Source: Bordetella parapertussis (GTDB taxonomy: Bacteria > Pseudomonadota > Gammaproteobacteria > Burkholderiales > Burkholderiaceae_B). Taken from it: a DNA stretch of 6,513 nt. This document shows positions 1 through 6,207 of this stretch, in pieces. The stretch spans positions 1 through 6,513 of the forward strand of contig CAMCWG010000174.1 in NCBI GenBank assembly GCA_945882005.1. Reading direction: 5' to 3'. Position 1 is the first letter of the stretch; each line of letters starts with the position of its first letter. Both the position numbers and the translations under genes were made by a program. The notes below the pieces were generated by a model. The model searched no databases and was not told where the DNA came from. It was given only the letters and a program-made list of their open reading frames with translations.

Positions 1-142
1 CGAGCTTCGCCTTTAAGGCGTCACGCTCAGACTCTACCTGCGTCAGCTGGGACTGGAGGGATTTTTGGTCGGCCGCTAGCTGCTGCGTGAGAGCAACAAG
101 CTTCGCTAAGCGCGTGGATAAGTGATCGAGGTCGTCAAGCAT
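1..142 (-). CDS. ZapB-like coiled-coil protein (TIGR02449-type), N-terminal part
   Basis: The first 47 codons read leftwards from an ATG at 142-140 and stay open to the window edge, so the C-terminus is missing. The peptide starts MLDDLDHLSTRLAKLVALTQ and continues with a leucine-rich, Gln/Glu/Lys-rich heptad pattern and no Pro or Gly, so it should form a continuous coiled coil. In betaproteobacteria a short coiled-coil protein of this kind usually precedes zapA and is taken to act in Z-ring assembly at midcell. That role is inferred from family and typical context, because zapA itself would lie outside the window. No good Shine-Dalgarno precedes the ATG. A TTG six codons upstream is a possible alternative start. 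Another short coiled-coil protein cannot be excluded. Confidence 0.6.
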   Translation of the reverse strand, partial: MLDDLDHLSTRLAKLVALTQQLAADQKSLQSQLTQVESERDALKAKL

Positions 143-184
143 GTTGCTATCGTAAAGCAAATTTGCCAATCTCAAAATCGGAAT

Positions 185-210
185 CTTACAAATCGACTTA
201 AAAATGTAAG
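185..210. repeat. Inverted repeat CTTACA-N14-TGTAAG
   Basis: CTTACA at 185-190 is the exact reverse complement of TGTAAG at 205-210, with a 14-base AT-rich spacer. The half-sites are about two helical turns apart centre to centre, as expected for a dimeric regulator. The repeat overlaps the weak leftward promoter match. Six-base arms can arise by chance, so an operator role is only a suggestion. Confidence 0.3.
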
Positions 211-242
211 CTAGCGTTCAGAAAACTATGCTAGCGATGTAA
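204..242. repeat. Paired GCTAGCG / ATGTAA boxes
   Basis: GCTAGCG occurs at 210-216 and again at 230-236, exactly 20 bases apart. Each copy is flanked by ATGTAA, before the first copy (204-209) and after the second (237-242). GCTAGC is itself a palindrome, so the pair is both a direct and an inverted repeat, phased on one DNA face. This is visible in the sequence; a regulatory function is inferred. Confidence 0.35.
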
Positions 243-378
243 AAAAAACAAGTCACTTTGACGTGAGTCAGGCGATACGCACAAATCTGACGCTTTTTCC
301 CGACAAGGGGGCAATTTAAGTGTGTCTTCTAGGGAAAACCCCATCGAAGAAACCGTCTTTTTGGGTTTGCTTTGCGTG

Positions 379-401
379 TGCACTCCATTACCATGCACTC
401 C
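379..401. repeat. Direct repeat TGCACTCC-N7-TGCACTCC upstream of tctB
   Basis: TGCACTCC at 379-386 recurs at 394-401, a 15-base period. The second copy ends 115 bases before the tctB start. Direct repeats of this size are typical of response-regulator sites, and tct genes are known to be controlled by TctD-type regulators in other bacteria. No regulator gene is in the window, so binding is speculative. Confidence 0.3.
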
Positions 402-501
402 GTACTAGCCAAGCGCATAAAAATTCATCGCAAAGCTAGTGGGTTTAATGTGCGTCACGCGCGCCCATCGTTTCAACAAAATAATTATTAGCAGCGCAGT
501 C

Positions 502-507
502 AAGGAG
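502..507 (+). promoter_or_regulatory. Ribosome binding site of tctB
   Basis: AAGGAG lies 9 bases before the ATG at 517. It decides the start: the reading frame is open further upstream (GTG 439, ATG 448), but those codons have no such site, and the residues they would add are unlike TctB N-termini. Confidence 0.8.
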
Positions 508-516
508 CTACTTACC

Positions 517-981
517 ATGCAGCTTAGAAATAAACAGGATTTCTGGTCAGGGGTGATGTTCATTGTCCTCGGTCTAGCATTCGCCTGGCAAGCGACCAGT
601 TACTCAATGGGCACAGCCGCCCGAATGGGGCCCGGTTATTTCCCGTTTTGGCTAGGCATCATTATGGCTGCCTTGGGCGGGATTGTTTTGCTCAATTCGG
701 TGCGCAAAAAGGCTGAGAAAACTGAAATCGCCAAATTTGATTTCAAAATTCTCGCCATCATCTGCGTCTCCGTCCTGGCCTTTGCTGTGATGCTCCGCCC
801 ACTAGGACTGTTGCTGTCAATCATGGCCGTGGTGCTGATTAGCAGTACCGCAGGCCACGACCACAACTGGAAGACCACCATCATCAACGCCGTGTGTTTG
901 ACCGTGATGTGCTGGGCTGCCTTTGTGAAAGGCCTCAAGCTGGTATTCCCCATTTGGCCCGCCTTTCTCGGTATGAACTAA
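517..981 (+). CDS. tctB: Tripartite tricarboxylate transporter, small membrane subunit TctB (DUF1468)
   Basis: The 154-residue protein is the small inner-membrane subunit of a TctCBA-type secondary transporter, which works with TctA to take up carboxylates delivered by a periplasmic binding protein. It begins MQLRNKQDFWSG, typical of the family, and carries the signature MGPGYFPFWLG (37-47) between the first two membrane segments. Hydrophobic segments lie at about 11-28, 42-61, 77-92, 95-110 and 121-137. The length is normal for the family. The start at 517 is chosen from its AAGGAG site and family fit. tctA follows after 13 bases with its own AGGAG. The substrate cannot be read from this subunit. 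Family assignment is firm; the gene name follows the family. Confidence 0.92.
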   Translation: MQLRNKQDFWSGVMFIVLGLAFAWQATSYSMGTAARMGPGYFPFWLGIIMAALGGIVLLNSVRKKAEKTEIAKFDFKILAIICVSVLAFAVMLRPLGLLLSIMAVVLISSTAGHDHNWKTTIINAVCLTVMCWAAFVKGLKLVFPIWPAFLGMN

Positions 982-994
982 GGAGCACCTGTTC

Positions 995-2497
995 ATGGAC
1001 TTAATTAACAACTTAATGATTGGTTTCGGTGTGGCGTTCACACCTGAAAACCTGACATACGCACTAGTCGGCTGTTTGCTCGGCACGCTGGTGGGCGTTC
1101 TGCCTGGTCTCGGCCCGGTCCCTACCATCGCGATGCTGTTGCCCATTACTTATGTGCTGCCACCGATCGCTGGTCTGATCATGTTGGCTGGTATTTACTA
1201 CGGCACGCAGTACGGCGGTTCAACGACAGCCATTCTGGTGAACCTACCCGGGGAAACCTCCTCGGTTGTAACCGTGCTTGATGGTCACGCGATGGCCAAG
1301 AACGGTCGGGCCGGTGCAGCACTTGCAATCGCTGGTTTGGGCTCCTTCTTTGCCGGATCTGTTGCAACAATGCTGATCGCTGCCTTTGCACCCCCGCTCG
1401 CAGAGCTGGCGTTCAAATTTGGCCCTGCCGAGTACTTCTCCCTGATGGTTTTGGGCTTGGTTGGCGCTGTGGTGCTCGCTTCGGGCTCACTGCTCAAAGC
1501 AATTTGTATGATTCTGTTGGGTCTACTGTTGGGCATGGTCGGTACAGACGTCAACTCAGGCGTTGCCCGCTACGACTTCGGCATCCCTGAGCTTCAAGAC
1601 GGCGTGGGCTTTGCAATCGTCGCGATGGGCGTCTTCGGTTTTGCCGAAATTATGACCAACCTGGAACTCAAAGAGAATCGGGTTGAGCTCGATGCCAAGA
1701 TCGGCTCGCTCTATCCAAACAAGCAAGAGTTCCAAGAGTCCTGGCCTGCAGTTGTGCGTGGTACAGCAATCGGCTCCATGCTTGGCATTCTGCCTGGCGG
1801 TGGCGCTGTGCTGTCATCATTTGCTTCATACACGGTAGAAAAGAAGCTCTCGAAGAACCCTGAGCGTTTTGGTAAAGGCCACCCTGCCGGTTTGGCTGGA
1901 CCTGAAGCTGCGAACAACGCTGGCGCACAGACATCGTTCATCCCGCTGCTGACACTAGGTATTCCTAGTAACGCCGTGATGGCGTTGATGGTTGGCGCAA
2001 TGACGATCCACAACATTCAGCCTGGCCCTCAGGTGATGACAAGCCACCCACAGCTTTTCTGGGGTCTGATCGCCTCGATGTGGATTGGTAACTTGATGCT
2101 TATCGTGCTGAACCTACCCCTGATCGGGATTTGGGTGAAGCTCTTGAAAGTGCCTTACCGCATCTTGTTCCCGGCTATCTTGGTGTTTTGTACGATTGGT
2201 GTGTATTCGCTGAACTACAACACGTTCGACATTATCGTGACGGTGATCTTTGGCATCATTGGTTACTTCTGGTCCAAAATTAAGTGCGAAGGTGCGCCGC
2301 TGCTACTTGGCTTGGTTCTCGGCCCACTGATGGAAGAAAATTTCCGCCGTGCTCTGCTTTTGTCACGCGGCAACTTCATGACCTTCCTGGAGCGTCCACT
2401 ATCTGCCTCGCTATTAGGTGTTGCCGCCTTGTTGATCGTGATCGTGGCTCTGCCGTCGATCAAAGCCAAGCGCGAAGAAGCCTTCGTAGAAGAGTGA
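995..2497 (+). CDS. tctA: Tripartite tricarboxylate transporter, large membrane subunit TctA
   Basis: This 500-residue protein is the large inner-membrane subunit that forms the translocation path of a TctABC transporter. Family hallmarks are visible in both halves: [15 protein letters not shown] (36-50), [20 protein letters not shown] (68-87), [18 protein letters not shown] (266-283), and [11 protein letters not shown] (302-312) followed by [17 protein letters not shown] (320-336). The two PG(L/G)G-type loops reflect the internal two-fold repeat of the family. [13 protein letters not shown] (442-454) is the usual C-terminal motif, followed by a last membrane segment and a charged tail. Length is normal and nothing is missing. 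An AGGAG at 981-985 precedes the start by 9 bases. Substrates in the family include citrate and other tri- and dicarboxylates; the sequence does not say which is used here. No tctC or tctDE is in the window. Confidence 0.96.
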   Translation: MDLINNLMIGFGVAFTPENLTYALVGCLLGTLVGVLPGLGPVPTIAMLLPITYVLPPIAGLIMLAGIYYGTQYGGSTTAILVNLPGETSSVVTVLDGHAMAKNGRAGAALAIAGLGSFFAGSVATMLIAAFAPPLAELAFKFGPAEYFSLMVLGLVGAVVLASGSLLKAICMILLGLLLGMVGTDVNSGVARYDFGIPELQDGVGFAIVAMGVFGFAEIMTNLELKENRVELDAKIGSLYPNKQEFQESWPAVVRGTAIGSMLGILPGGGAVLSSFASYTVEKKLSKNPERFGKGHPAGLAGPEAANNAGAQTSFIPLLTLGIPSNAVMALMVGAMTIHNIQPGPQVMTSHPQLFWGLIASMWIGNLMLIVLNLPLIGIWVKLLKVPYRILFPAILVFCTIGVYSLNYNTFDIIVTVIFGIIGYFWSKIKCEGAPLLLGLVLGPLMEENFRRALLLSRGNFMTFLERPLSASLLGVAALLIVIVALPSIKAKREEAFVEE

Positions 2498-2500
2498 TCC

Positions 2501-3403
2501 ATGCCTAGCATCAACAGTAAAACGTACGAACCCTCATCCCCCCGTAAGGTCGCCTTTTTGGGCTTAGGGGTGATGGGACTGCCGATGGCCGGCCACCTTG
2601 CCACGGCAGGACACCACGTCACGGTCTACAACCGGAACGCACAGAAAGCCCAGGCCTGGGTCGCTGAGTTTGGTGGTCGTGCTTGCGCGACACCACGCGA
2701 AGCTGCCTCAGGCGCTGAGATTGTATTTTCGTGCGTTGGTAATGATGATGATTTACGCAGCGTCGTATTGGGTGACAACGGTGCATTTGCCGGTATGCAG
2801 GCGGATGCGACTTACGTTGACCACACTACGGCTTCTGCGTCTGTGGCGCGCGAATTGCATGCTATCGCCAAACAGAAATCGGTGCGCTTCATTGATGCCC
2901 CGGTTTCTGGTGGCCAGGCTGGCGCGGTCAACGGTATGTTGACTGTCATGTGTGGCGGTGATGCGGCAGAGTTCGCTGCAGTGCGCGATGTCATCGCGAC
3001 GATGGCGCGGGCTGTCACACTCGTGGGTCCAGTGGGTGCAGGTCAGCTCGCCAAAATGGTGAACCAGATCTGTATCGCAGGCGTAGTGCAAGGGCTAGCT
3101 GAGGGTGTCGCCTTTGGCGAAGCTGCCGGTTTGGATATGAAACAAGTCCTGGACGTCATCAGCAAAGGGGCGGCCCAGAGCTGGCAGATGGAAAACCGCG
3201 GCAGCACCATGGTGGACGATAAGTTCGATTTTGGTTTCGCGGTCGACTGGATGCGCAAGGATCTTAACTTGGCAATGGACGAGGCCCGTCGTAATGGCGC
3301 GCGCCTCCCTGTGACCGCCTTAGTGGATCAGTTTTACGCAGACGTTCAAAAGATGGGCGGTAATCGCTGGGATACTTCCAGCTTGCTGAAGCGACTCCGG
3401 TAA
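2501..3403 (+). CDS. Beta-hydroxyacid dehydrogenase family NAD(P)-dependent oxidoreductase (HIBADH/GarR-like)
   Basis: This 300-residue soluble enzyme interconverts a beta-hydroxyacid and its semialdehyde or keto form. The Rossmann motif GLGVMGLPMAGHL is at 21-33, the substrate-binding motif DAPVSGG at 132-138, and the GAGQLAKMVNQ segment (179-189) holds the expected catalytic lysine K185; K253-D254 is the conserved KD pair of the C-terminal helical domain. The second beta strand ends in VYNR (42-45), where an Arg rather than an acidic residue suggests NADP(H) preference; this is inference. Candidates are tartronate semialdehyde reductase and 3-hydroxyisobutyrate dehydrogenase; I cannot choose, so give no symbol. 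The ATG lies 3 bases after the tctA stop with only a weak purine-rich site (GAAGAG inside the tctA end), so translation is probably coupled. No other start lies before the Rossmann motif; the roughly 15-residue leader is slightly long. Confidence 0.9.
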   Translation: MPSINSKTYEPSSPRKVAFLGLGVMGLPMAGHLATAGHHVTVYNRNAQKAQAWVAEFGGRACATPREAASGAEIVFSCVGNDDDLRSVVLGDNGAFAGMQADATYVDHTTASASVARELHAIAKQKSVRFIDAPVSGGQAGAVNGMLTVMCGGDAAEFAAVRDVIATMARAVTLVGPVGAGQLAKMVNQICIAGVVQGLAEGVAFGEAAGLDMKQVLDVISKGAAQSWQMENRGSTMVDDKFDFGFAVDWMRKDLNLAMDEARRNGARLPVTALVDQFYADVQKMGGNRWDTSSLLKRLR

Positions 3404-3425
3404 GCCAGGCGGTTGATTATCGAAA

Positions 3426-3453
3426 AAAAACGGCGCCTCAAAGCGCCGTTTTT
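3426..3453. terminator. Bidirectional intrinsic terminator between the dehydrogenase gene and rppH
   Basis: CGGCGC (3431-3436) pairs perfectly with GCGCCG (3443-3448) around a 6-base loop. The stem is extended by five A-T pairs (3426-3430 with 3449-3453). On the plus strand the stem is followed by TTTTTGTTT, and on the minus strand by eight Ts (3430-3423), so it can stop transcription both ways. It begins about 22 bases after the dehydrogenase stop. On the minus strand its stem and loop contain the last codons and the TGA of rppH. Confidence 0.9.
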
Positions 3454-3977
3454 GTTTCTATGGCTATCCCCTCAACCTCCGAGCCCGGACGTACGTCTTG
3501 CCCTCGTTTGAAAATTAACGTGGCCAGTTCATTGAGTGCAAGTGTGTAGACGTCTCGTTTAAATTCTATGACATCGTGTAGTGGGACCCAGTAGTGGCTC
3601 CAACGCCAAGCGTCGAACTCAGGATGGGGGGTTGCACGCAATTGCACATCATGGTCGCGCCCAAGCATACGCAGCAAAAACCAAATCTGTTTTTGCCCTC
3701 GATAATGCCCTCGCGACTCGCGTCGGATAAAGGTATCCGGCACGTCATAGCGCAACCACTCACGTGTGCGTCCCAAAATCCGGACATGGTCAGGCTTTAA
3801 ACCGACCTCCTCGTGAAGTTCGCGAAACATGGCCTGCATTGGGCTCTCGCCCTGCTTGATGCCACCCTGGGGGAACTGCCAAGCATGTTCCCGAATGCGC
3901 TTACCCCAGAAGACCTCGTTTTTTTGATTAACGAGGATGATTCCAACATTAGGACGGTAGCCTTCGCGATCAAGCAT
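3438..3977 (-). CDS. rppH: RNA pyrophosphohydrolase RppH (Nudix hydrolase)
   Basis: The enzyme converts 5'-triphosphate RNA ends to monophosphate, which opens mRNAs to 5'-dependent decay by RNase E. The 179-residue protein starts [15 protein letters not shown], the usual RppH N-terminus. The Nudix box spans 38-60 (G38, E44, R52-E53, E56-E57, G59), with E53, E56 and E57 at the same positions as in E. coli RppH. WQFPQGG (33-39), GQKQIWFLL (94-102) and PEFDAWRW (119-126) are further family motifs. I chose the ATG at 3977 because GGGAG (3987-3983) lies 5 bases upstream; an in-frame ATG at 3998 would sit very close to the likely transcription start and has no such site. It converges on the dehydrogenase gene and diverges from proS. 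Its last codons and TGA are embedded in the shared terminator. Confidence 0.95.
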   Translation of the reverse strand: MLDREGYRPNVGIILVNQKNEVFWGKRIREHAWQFPQGGIKQGESPMQAMFRELHEEVGLKPDHVRILGRTREWLRYDVPDTFIRRESRGHYRGQKQIWFLLRMLGRDHDVQLRATPHPEFDAWRWSHYWVPLHDVIEFKRDVYTLALNELATLIFKRGQDVRPGSEVEGIAIETKTAL

Positions 3978-3982
3978 GGCCA

Positions 3983-3987
3983 CTCCC
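3983..3987 (-). promoter_or_regulatory. Ribosome binding site of rppH
   Basis: Read on the minus strand, GGGAG is placed 5 bases before the ATG at 3977. It supports the shorter start, seven codons inside the longest open frame. Confidence 0.6.
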
Positions 3988-4012
3988 AACGAATTCAATA
4001 CAATTGCATTTG

Positions 4013-4018
4013 ATTATA
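4013..4018 (-). promoter_or_regulatory. -10 element of a promoter for rppH
   Basis: The minus strand reads TATAAT, a perfect sigma-70 -10 hexamer, about 36 bases before the chosen rppH start. No good -35 is found at 16-18 bases; the best is a poor GGGCAA-type match. Transcription would begin near 4006, leaving a leader of roughly 28 bases that includes the GGGAG site. Confidence 0.45.
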
Positions 4019-4028
4019 CGTACCTGTC

Positions 4029-4040
4029 GGCAATTTTGCC
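4029..4040. repeat. Short inverted repeat GGCAA-TT-TTGCC
   Basis: Perfect 5-base arms flank a 2-base centre in the 86-base rppH/proS divergent region, just upstream of the rppH -10 element. It could be an operator, or chance; it is too short and its centre too tight to be a hairpin terminator. Confidence 0.25.
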
Positions 4041-4063
4041 CCAATAAAATTTATCGGTCCTCC

Positions 4064-5797
4064 ATGCGCGCCTCAGCCTTTCATATCACCACCCTCAAAG
4101 AAGCCCCAAACGATGCAGAGATCACAAGCCATCGGCTGATGATGCGCTCGGGCATGATCCGCAAGCTCGCAGGCGGGATCTACAACTACATGCCGCTCGG
4201 CTTGAGAGTGATTCGCAAAGTCGAACATATCATCCGCCAGGAGATGGATGCGGCTGGCGCCCTTGAGTTACTGATGCCCGTGGTGCAGCCAGCTGAGCTG
4301 TGGATGGAATCAGGACGCTGGGAACAATACGGGCCCGAGCTCTTACGCATGAAAGATCGTCATGGCCGCGACTTCGTCTTGCAGCCAACCTCTGAAGAGG
4401 TGATCACCGACATCGCCCGCAACGAGATCCAGAGCTGGCGCCAACTTCCAGTCAACTTCTATCACATTCAAACAAAATTCCGCGATGAGCGACGCCCCCG
4501 CTTCGGTGTGATGCGCGGCCGCGAATTTACGATGAAGGACGCTTACTCCTTCGACCGGGATGTTGCCAGTGCACAAAAAAGTTATCAAATCATGTTCGAC
4601 GCGTACATGAAGATCTTCTCGCGCTTGGGCTTGACCTTCAGAGCGGTCTCGGCCGACACGGGCTCGATCGGCGGGTCGCAAAGCCATGAGTTTCAAGTGA
4701 TTGCCGATATTGGCGAAGATCTGATTGTGTATGACCCCGCTTCAAATTACGCCGCCAATATTGAACTGGCGCCAGCGCCGTGCCTGATAGCTCAGCGTCA
4801 AGCAGCCTCTGCCCCCCTGACCCTAACGCCCACGCCAGGCGCCGCTAAATGCGAGGCGGTCGCCGAACTACTGGGCGTTGCGCTCGCCCAGACGGTGAAA
4901 TCCATCGTGCTGGCAACCGATCCAGAAAAAGGCCCTGCCCAAGTCTGGCTCCTGCTGCTGCGCGGCGACCACGAGCTCAATGAAATCAAAGCGGGCAAAG
5001 TTCCCGGCTTGACTAAAGGCTTTCGCTTTGCGACCGAAGGGGAGATTGTTGAGCACTTCAGCTGCAAGCCAGGCTACCTCGGTCCAGTAAAAATGGCCAA
5101 GCCGGTCAAAGTGATCGCCGACTTAACCGTTGCAAACATGCACGATTTTATTTGTGGAGCCAACCAAGAGGACTTCCACCTCACTGGGGTCAATTGGACG
5201 CGTGATCTACCTGAACCAGACCTCATCACGGATCTGCGTAACGTGGTGGAAGGTGACCAGGCCCCCGACGGCAAAGGCACTCTCGCGATTCAACGTGGTA
5301 TCGAAGTCGGCCATGTTTTTTACCTAGGTACGAAATATTCAGAAGCCTTGAAAGCCACCTTCCTCGACGAAAGTGGCAAGCCAGCACTCATGGAAATGGG
5401 TTGCTATGGCATCGGTGTCACCCGTATTGTTGGCGCTGCCATCGAACAAAACCACGATGCAAAAGGGATCGTGTGGCCGCGTGCAATCGCTCCCTTTGAA
5501 GTTGCAATCTGTGCGGTGGGCTGGGGTAAAAGTCAGGCGGTACGTGACGCCGCGGAGGCGCTTTATGCCGAACTTAAGGCCAAGGGTGTGGACGTCATCC
5601 TGGATGATCGAGACCTACGCCCAGGCATTATGTTTGCGGAGTGGGAGCTGATTGGCCCGCCCGTGCGCATCACTGTTGGCGAGCGTGGGCTCAACGACGG
5701 CGTGATCGAGCTACTTGGCCGTAAGCAAACCGAGGCCGCCCGTATCCCGCTGTCGGACAGCTGTGTTCAAACGCTTGCATTACTTGAGACCTATTGA
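4064..5797 (+). CDS. proS: Prolyl-tRNA synthetase ProS (bacterial type, with editing domain)
   Basis: The cytoplasmic class II synthetase attaches proline to tRNA-Pro. The 577-residue protein matches the usual bacterial length (about 570). It starts [15 protein letters not shown], the standard ProS N-terminus. The class II core includes LQPTSEE (106-112), motif 2 [20 protein letters not shown] (139-158) and motif 3 [11 protein letters not shown] (444-454). Between about 223 and 385 lies the INS domain that deacylates Ala-tRNA-Pro, with K279 at the editing-site position known from E. coli. The anticodon-binding domain (about 475-577) contains [18 protein letters not shown] (514-531). The open frame extends upstream to 4004, but those residues do not fit the family and overlap the rppH promoter. 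The ATG has no recognisable Shine-Dalgarno. A TAAAAT at 4045-4050 could be a -10 giving a very short leader. The stop overlaps ybgC. Confidence 0.97.
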   Translation: MRASAFHITTLKEAPNDAEITSHRLMMRSGMIRKLAGGIYNYMPLGLRVIRKVEHIIRQEMDAAGALELLMPVVQPAELWMESGRWEQYGPELLRMKDRHGRDFVLQPTSEEVITDIARNEIQSWRQLPVNFYHIQTKFRDERRPRFGVMRGREFTMKDAYSFDRDVASAQKSYQIMFDAYMKIFSRLGLTFRAVSADTGSIGGSQSHEFQVIADIGEDLIVYDPASNYAANIELAPAPCLIAQRQAASAPLTLTPTPGAAKCEAVAELLGVALAQTVKSIVLATDPEKGPAQVWLLLLRGDHELNEIKAGKVPGLTKGFRFATEGEIVEHFSCKPGYLGPVKMAKPVKVIADLTVANMHDFICGANQEDFHLTGVNWTRDLPEPDLITDLRNVVEGDQAPDGKGTLAIQRGIEVGHVFYLGTKYSEALKATFLDESGKPALMEMGCYGIGVTRIVGAAIEQNHDAKGIVWPRAIAPFEVAICAVGWGKSQAVRDAAEALYAELKAKGVDVILDDRDLRPGIMFAEWELIGPPVRITVGERGLNDGVIELLGRKQTEAARIPLSDSCVQTLALLETY

Positions 5798-6204
5798 TGC
5801 AACACAGTTTTGATGTACGGGTGTACTACGAAGACACCGATATGGGTGGCGTCGTGTTTTACGCCAACTACCTCAAGTTTATGGAACGCGGCCGCACGGA
5901 ATGGCTACGCGCCCTGGGAGTGAATCAGTTTGAGCTGGCACACACTGCACAGCGGATGTTTATGGTCGCCAAGCTTGACATCAAGTATCTTTTACCGGCC
6001 AAGCTCGACGATTTGCTACAAATTGAAAGCGAAGTGACACGACTCGGCCGTGCTTCGTTACACTTCAGGCAATCGATTCGTAGACAAGGGGAACTCTTGA
6101 CTCAGGGGAACATCCAAGTTTGCTGTGTAGAAACAGTTAACATGCGAGTCGCTGCGATTCCGGAATCGATTCACACAAAATTTGCTGCAATTACTCGGGA
6201 CTAA
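5797..6204 (+). CDS. ybgC: Tol-Pal system-associated acyl-CoA thioesterase YbgC (hotdog fold)
   Basis: YbgC hydrolyses acyl-CoA thioesters in the cytoplasm and is usually the first gene of tol-pal operons. The 135-residue protein has the 4HBT-family signature YYEDTDMGGVVFYANYLKF (10-28), with D15 at the catalytic aspartate position of E. coli YbgC (D18), followed by MERGRTEWLR (29-38). The central VAKLDIKYLLPAKLDD stretch also matches the family. Where E. coli has VVYH, this protein has VVFY, so the histidine after the glycine pair is Tyr22. The ATG at 5797 shares its A with the proS TGA (TGATG), which implies translational coupling; no clear Shine-Dalgarno precedes it. A TTG at 5794 would add one residue. 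tolQ follows after three bases, confirming the context. Confidence 0.94.
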   Translation: MQHSFDVRVYYEDTDMGGVVFYANYLKFMERGRTEWLRALGVNQFELAHTAQRMFMVAKLDIKYLLPAKLDDLLQIESEVTRLGRASLHFRQSIRRQGELLTQGNIQVCCVETVNMRVAAIPESIHTKFAAITRD

Positions 6205-6207
6205 GTG

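Larger units (their letters stand above)
143..516. other. Gene-free divergent intergenic region (ZapB-like gene / tctB)
   Basis: This 374-base stretch separates the leftward coiled-coil gene from rightward tctB, so it must hold promoters for both. I find no convincing sigma-70 promoter for tctB. For the leftward gene, CTTACA (minus strand, 210-205) and TAAGAT (188-183) with a 16-base spacer are a weak match (4/6 each). The region contains an inverted repeat (185-210), paired GCTAGCG/ATGTAA boxes (204-242), an A8 run at 241-248 and an 8-base direct repeat (379-401). No RNA gene, terminator or credible protein gene was seen in it. Confidence 0.6.

Noticed and set aside
258..286. TTGACG at 258-263 as -35 of a rightward promoter
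   Set aside because: No acceptable -10 hexamer occurs at 16-18 bases downstream (ACAAAT at best).
350..367. Hairpin AAACC...GGTTT as a terminator or leader structure
   Set aside because: Only five pairs, mostly A-T, with a 9-base loop and no following T run; too weak to call.
393..491. 32-codon open frame (starts MHSVLAKRIK) ahead of tctB
   Set aside because: It has no Shine-Dalgarno, its start overlaps the direct repeat, and there is no recognisable motif; an open frame of this length is expected by chance.
439..516. Upstream extension of tctB from GTG 439 or ATG 448
   Set aside because: There is no ribosome binding site before these codons, the residues do not resemble TctB N-termini, and AAGGAG at 502-507 is placed correctly for ATG 517.
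2263..2622. Minus-strand open frame across the tctA/dehydrogenase junction, and similar antisense frames in tctA, proS and the dehydrogenase
   Set aside because: These are shadows of well-supported genes; their translations are low-complexity or Arg/Ser/Pro-rich and show no family motif.
3978..3998. Longer RppH from ATG 3998
   Set aside because: It lies only about 8 bases from the expected transcription start, has no ribosome binding site, and adds residues not typical of RppH; ATG 3977 has GGGAG.
4004..4063. N-terminal extension of ProS from ATG 4004
   Set aside because: The added 20 residues are unlike ProS, lack a ribosome binding site and overlap the rppH promoter; the canonical MRAS start is at 4064.
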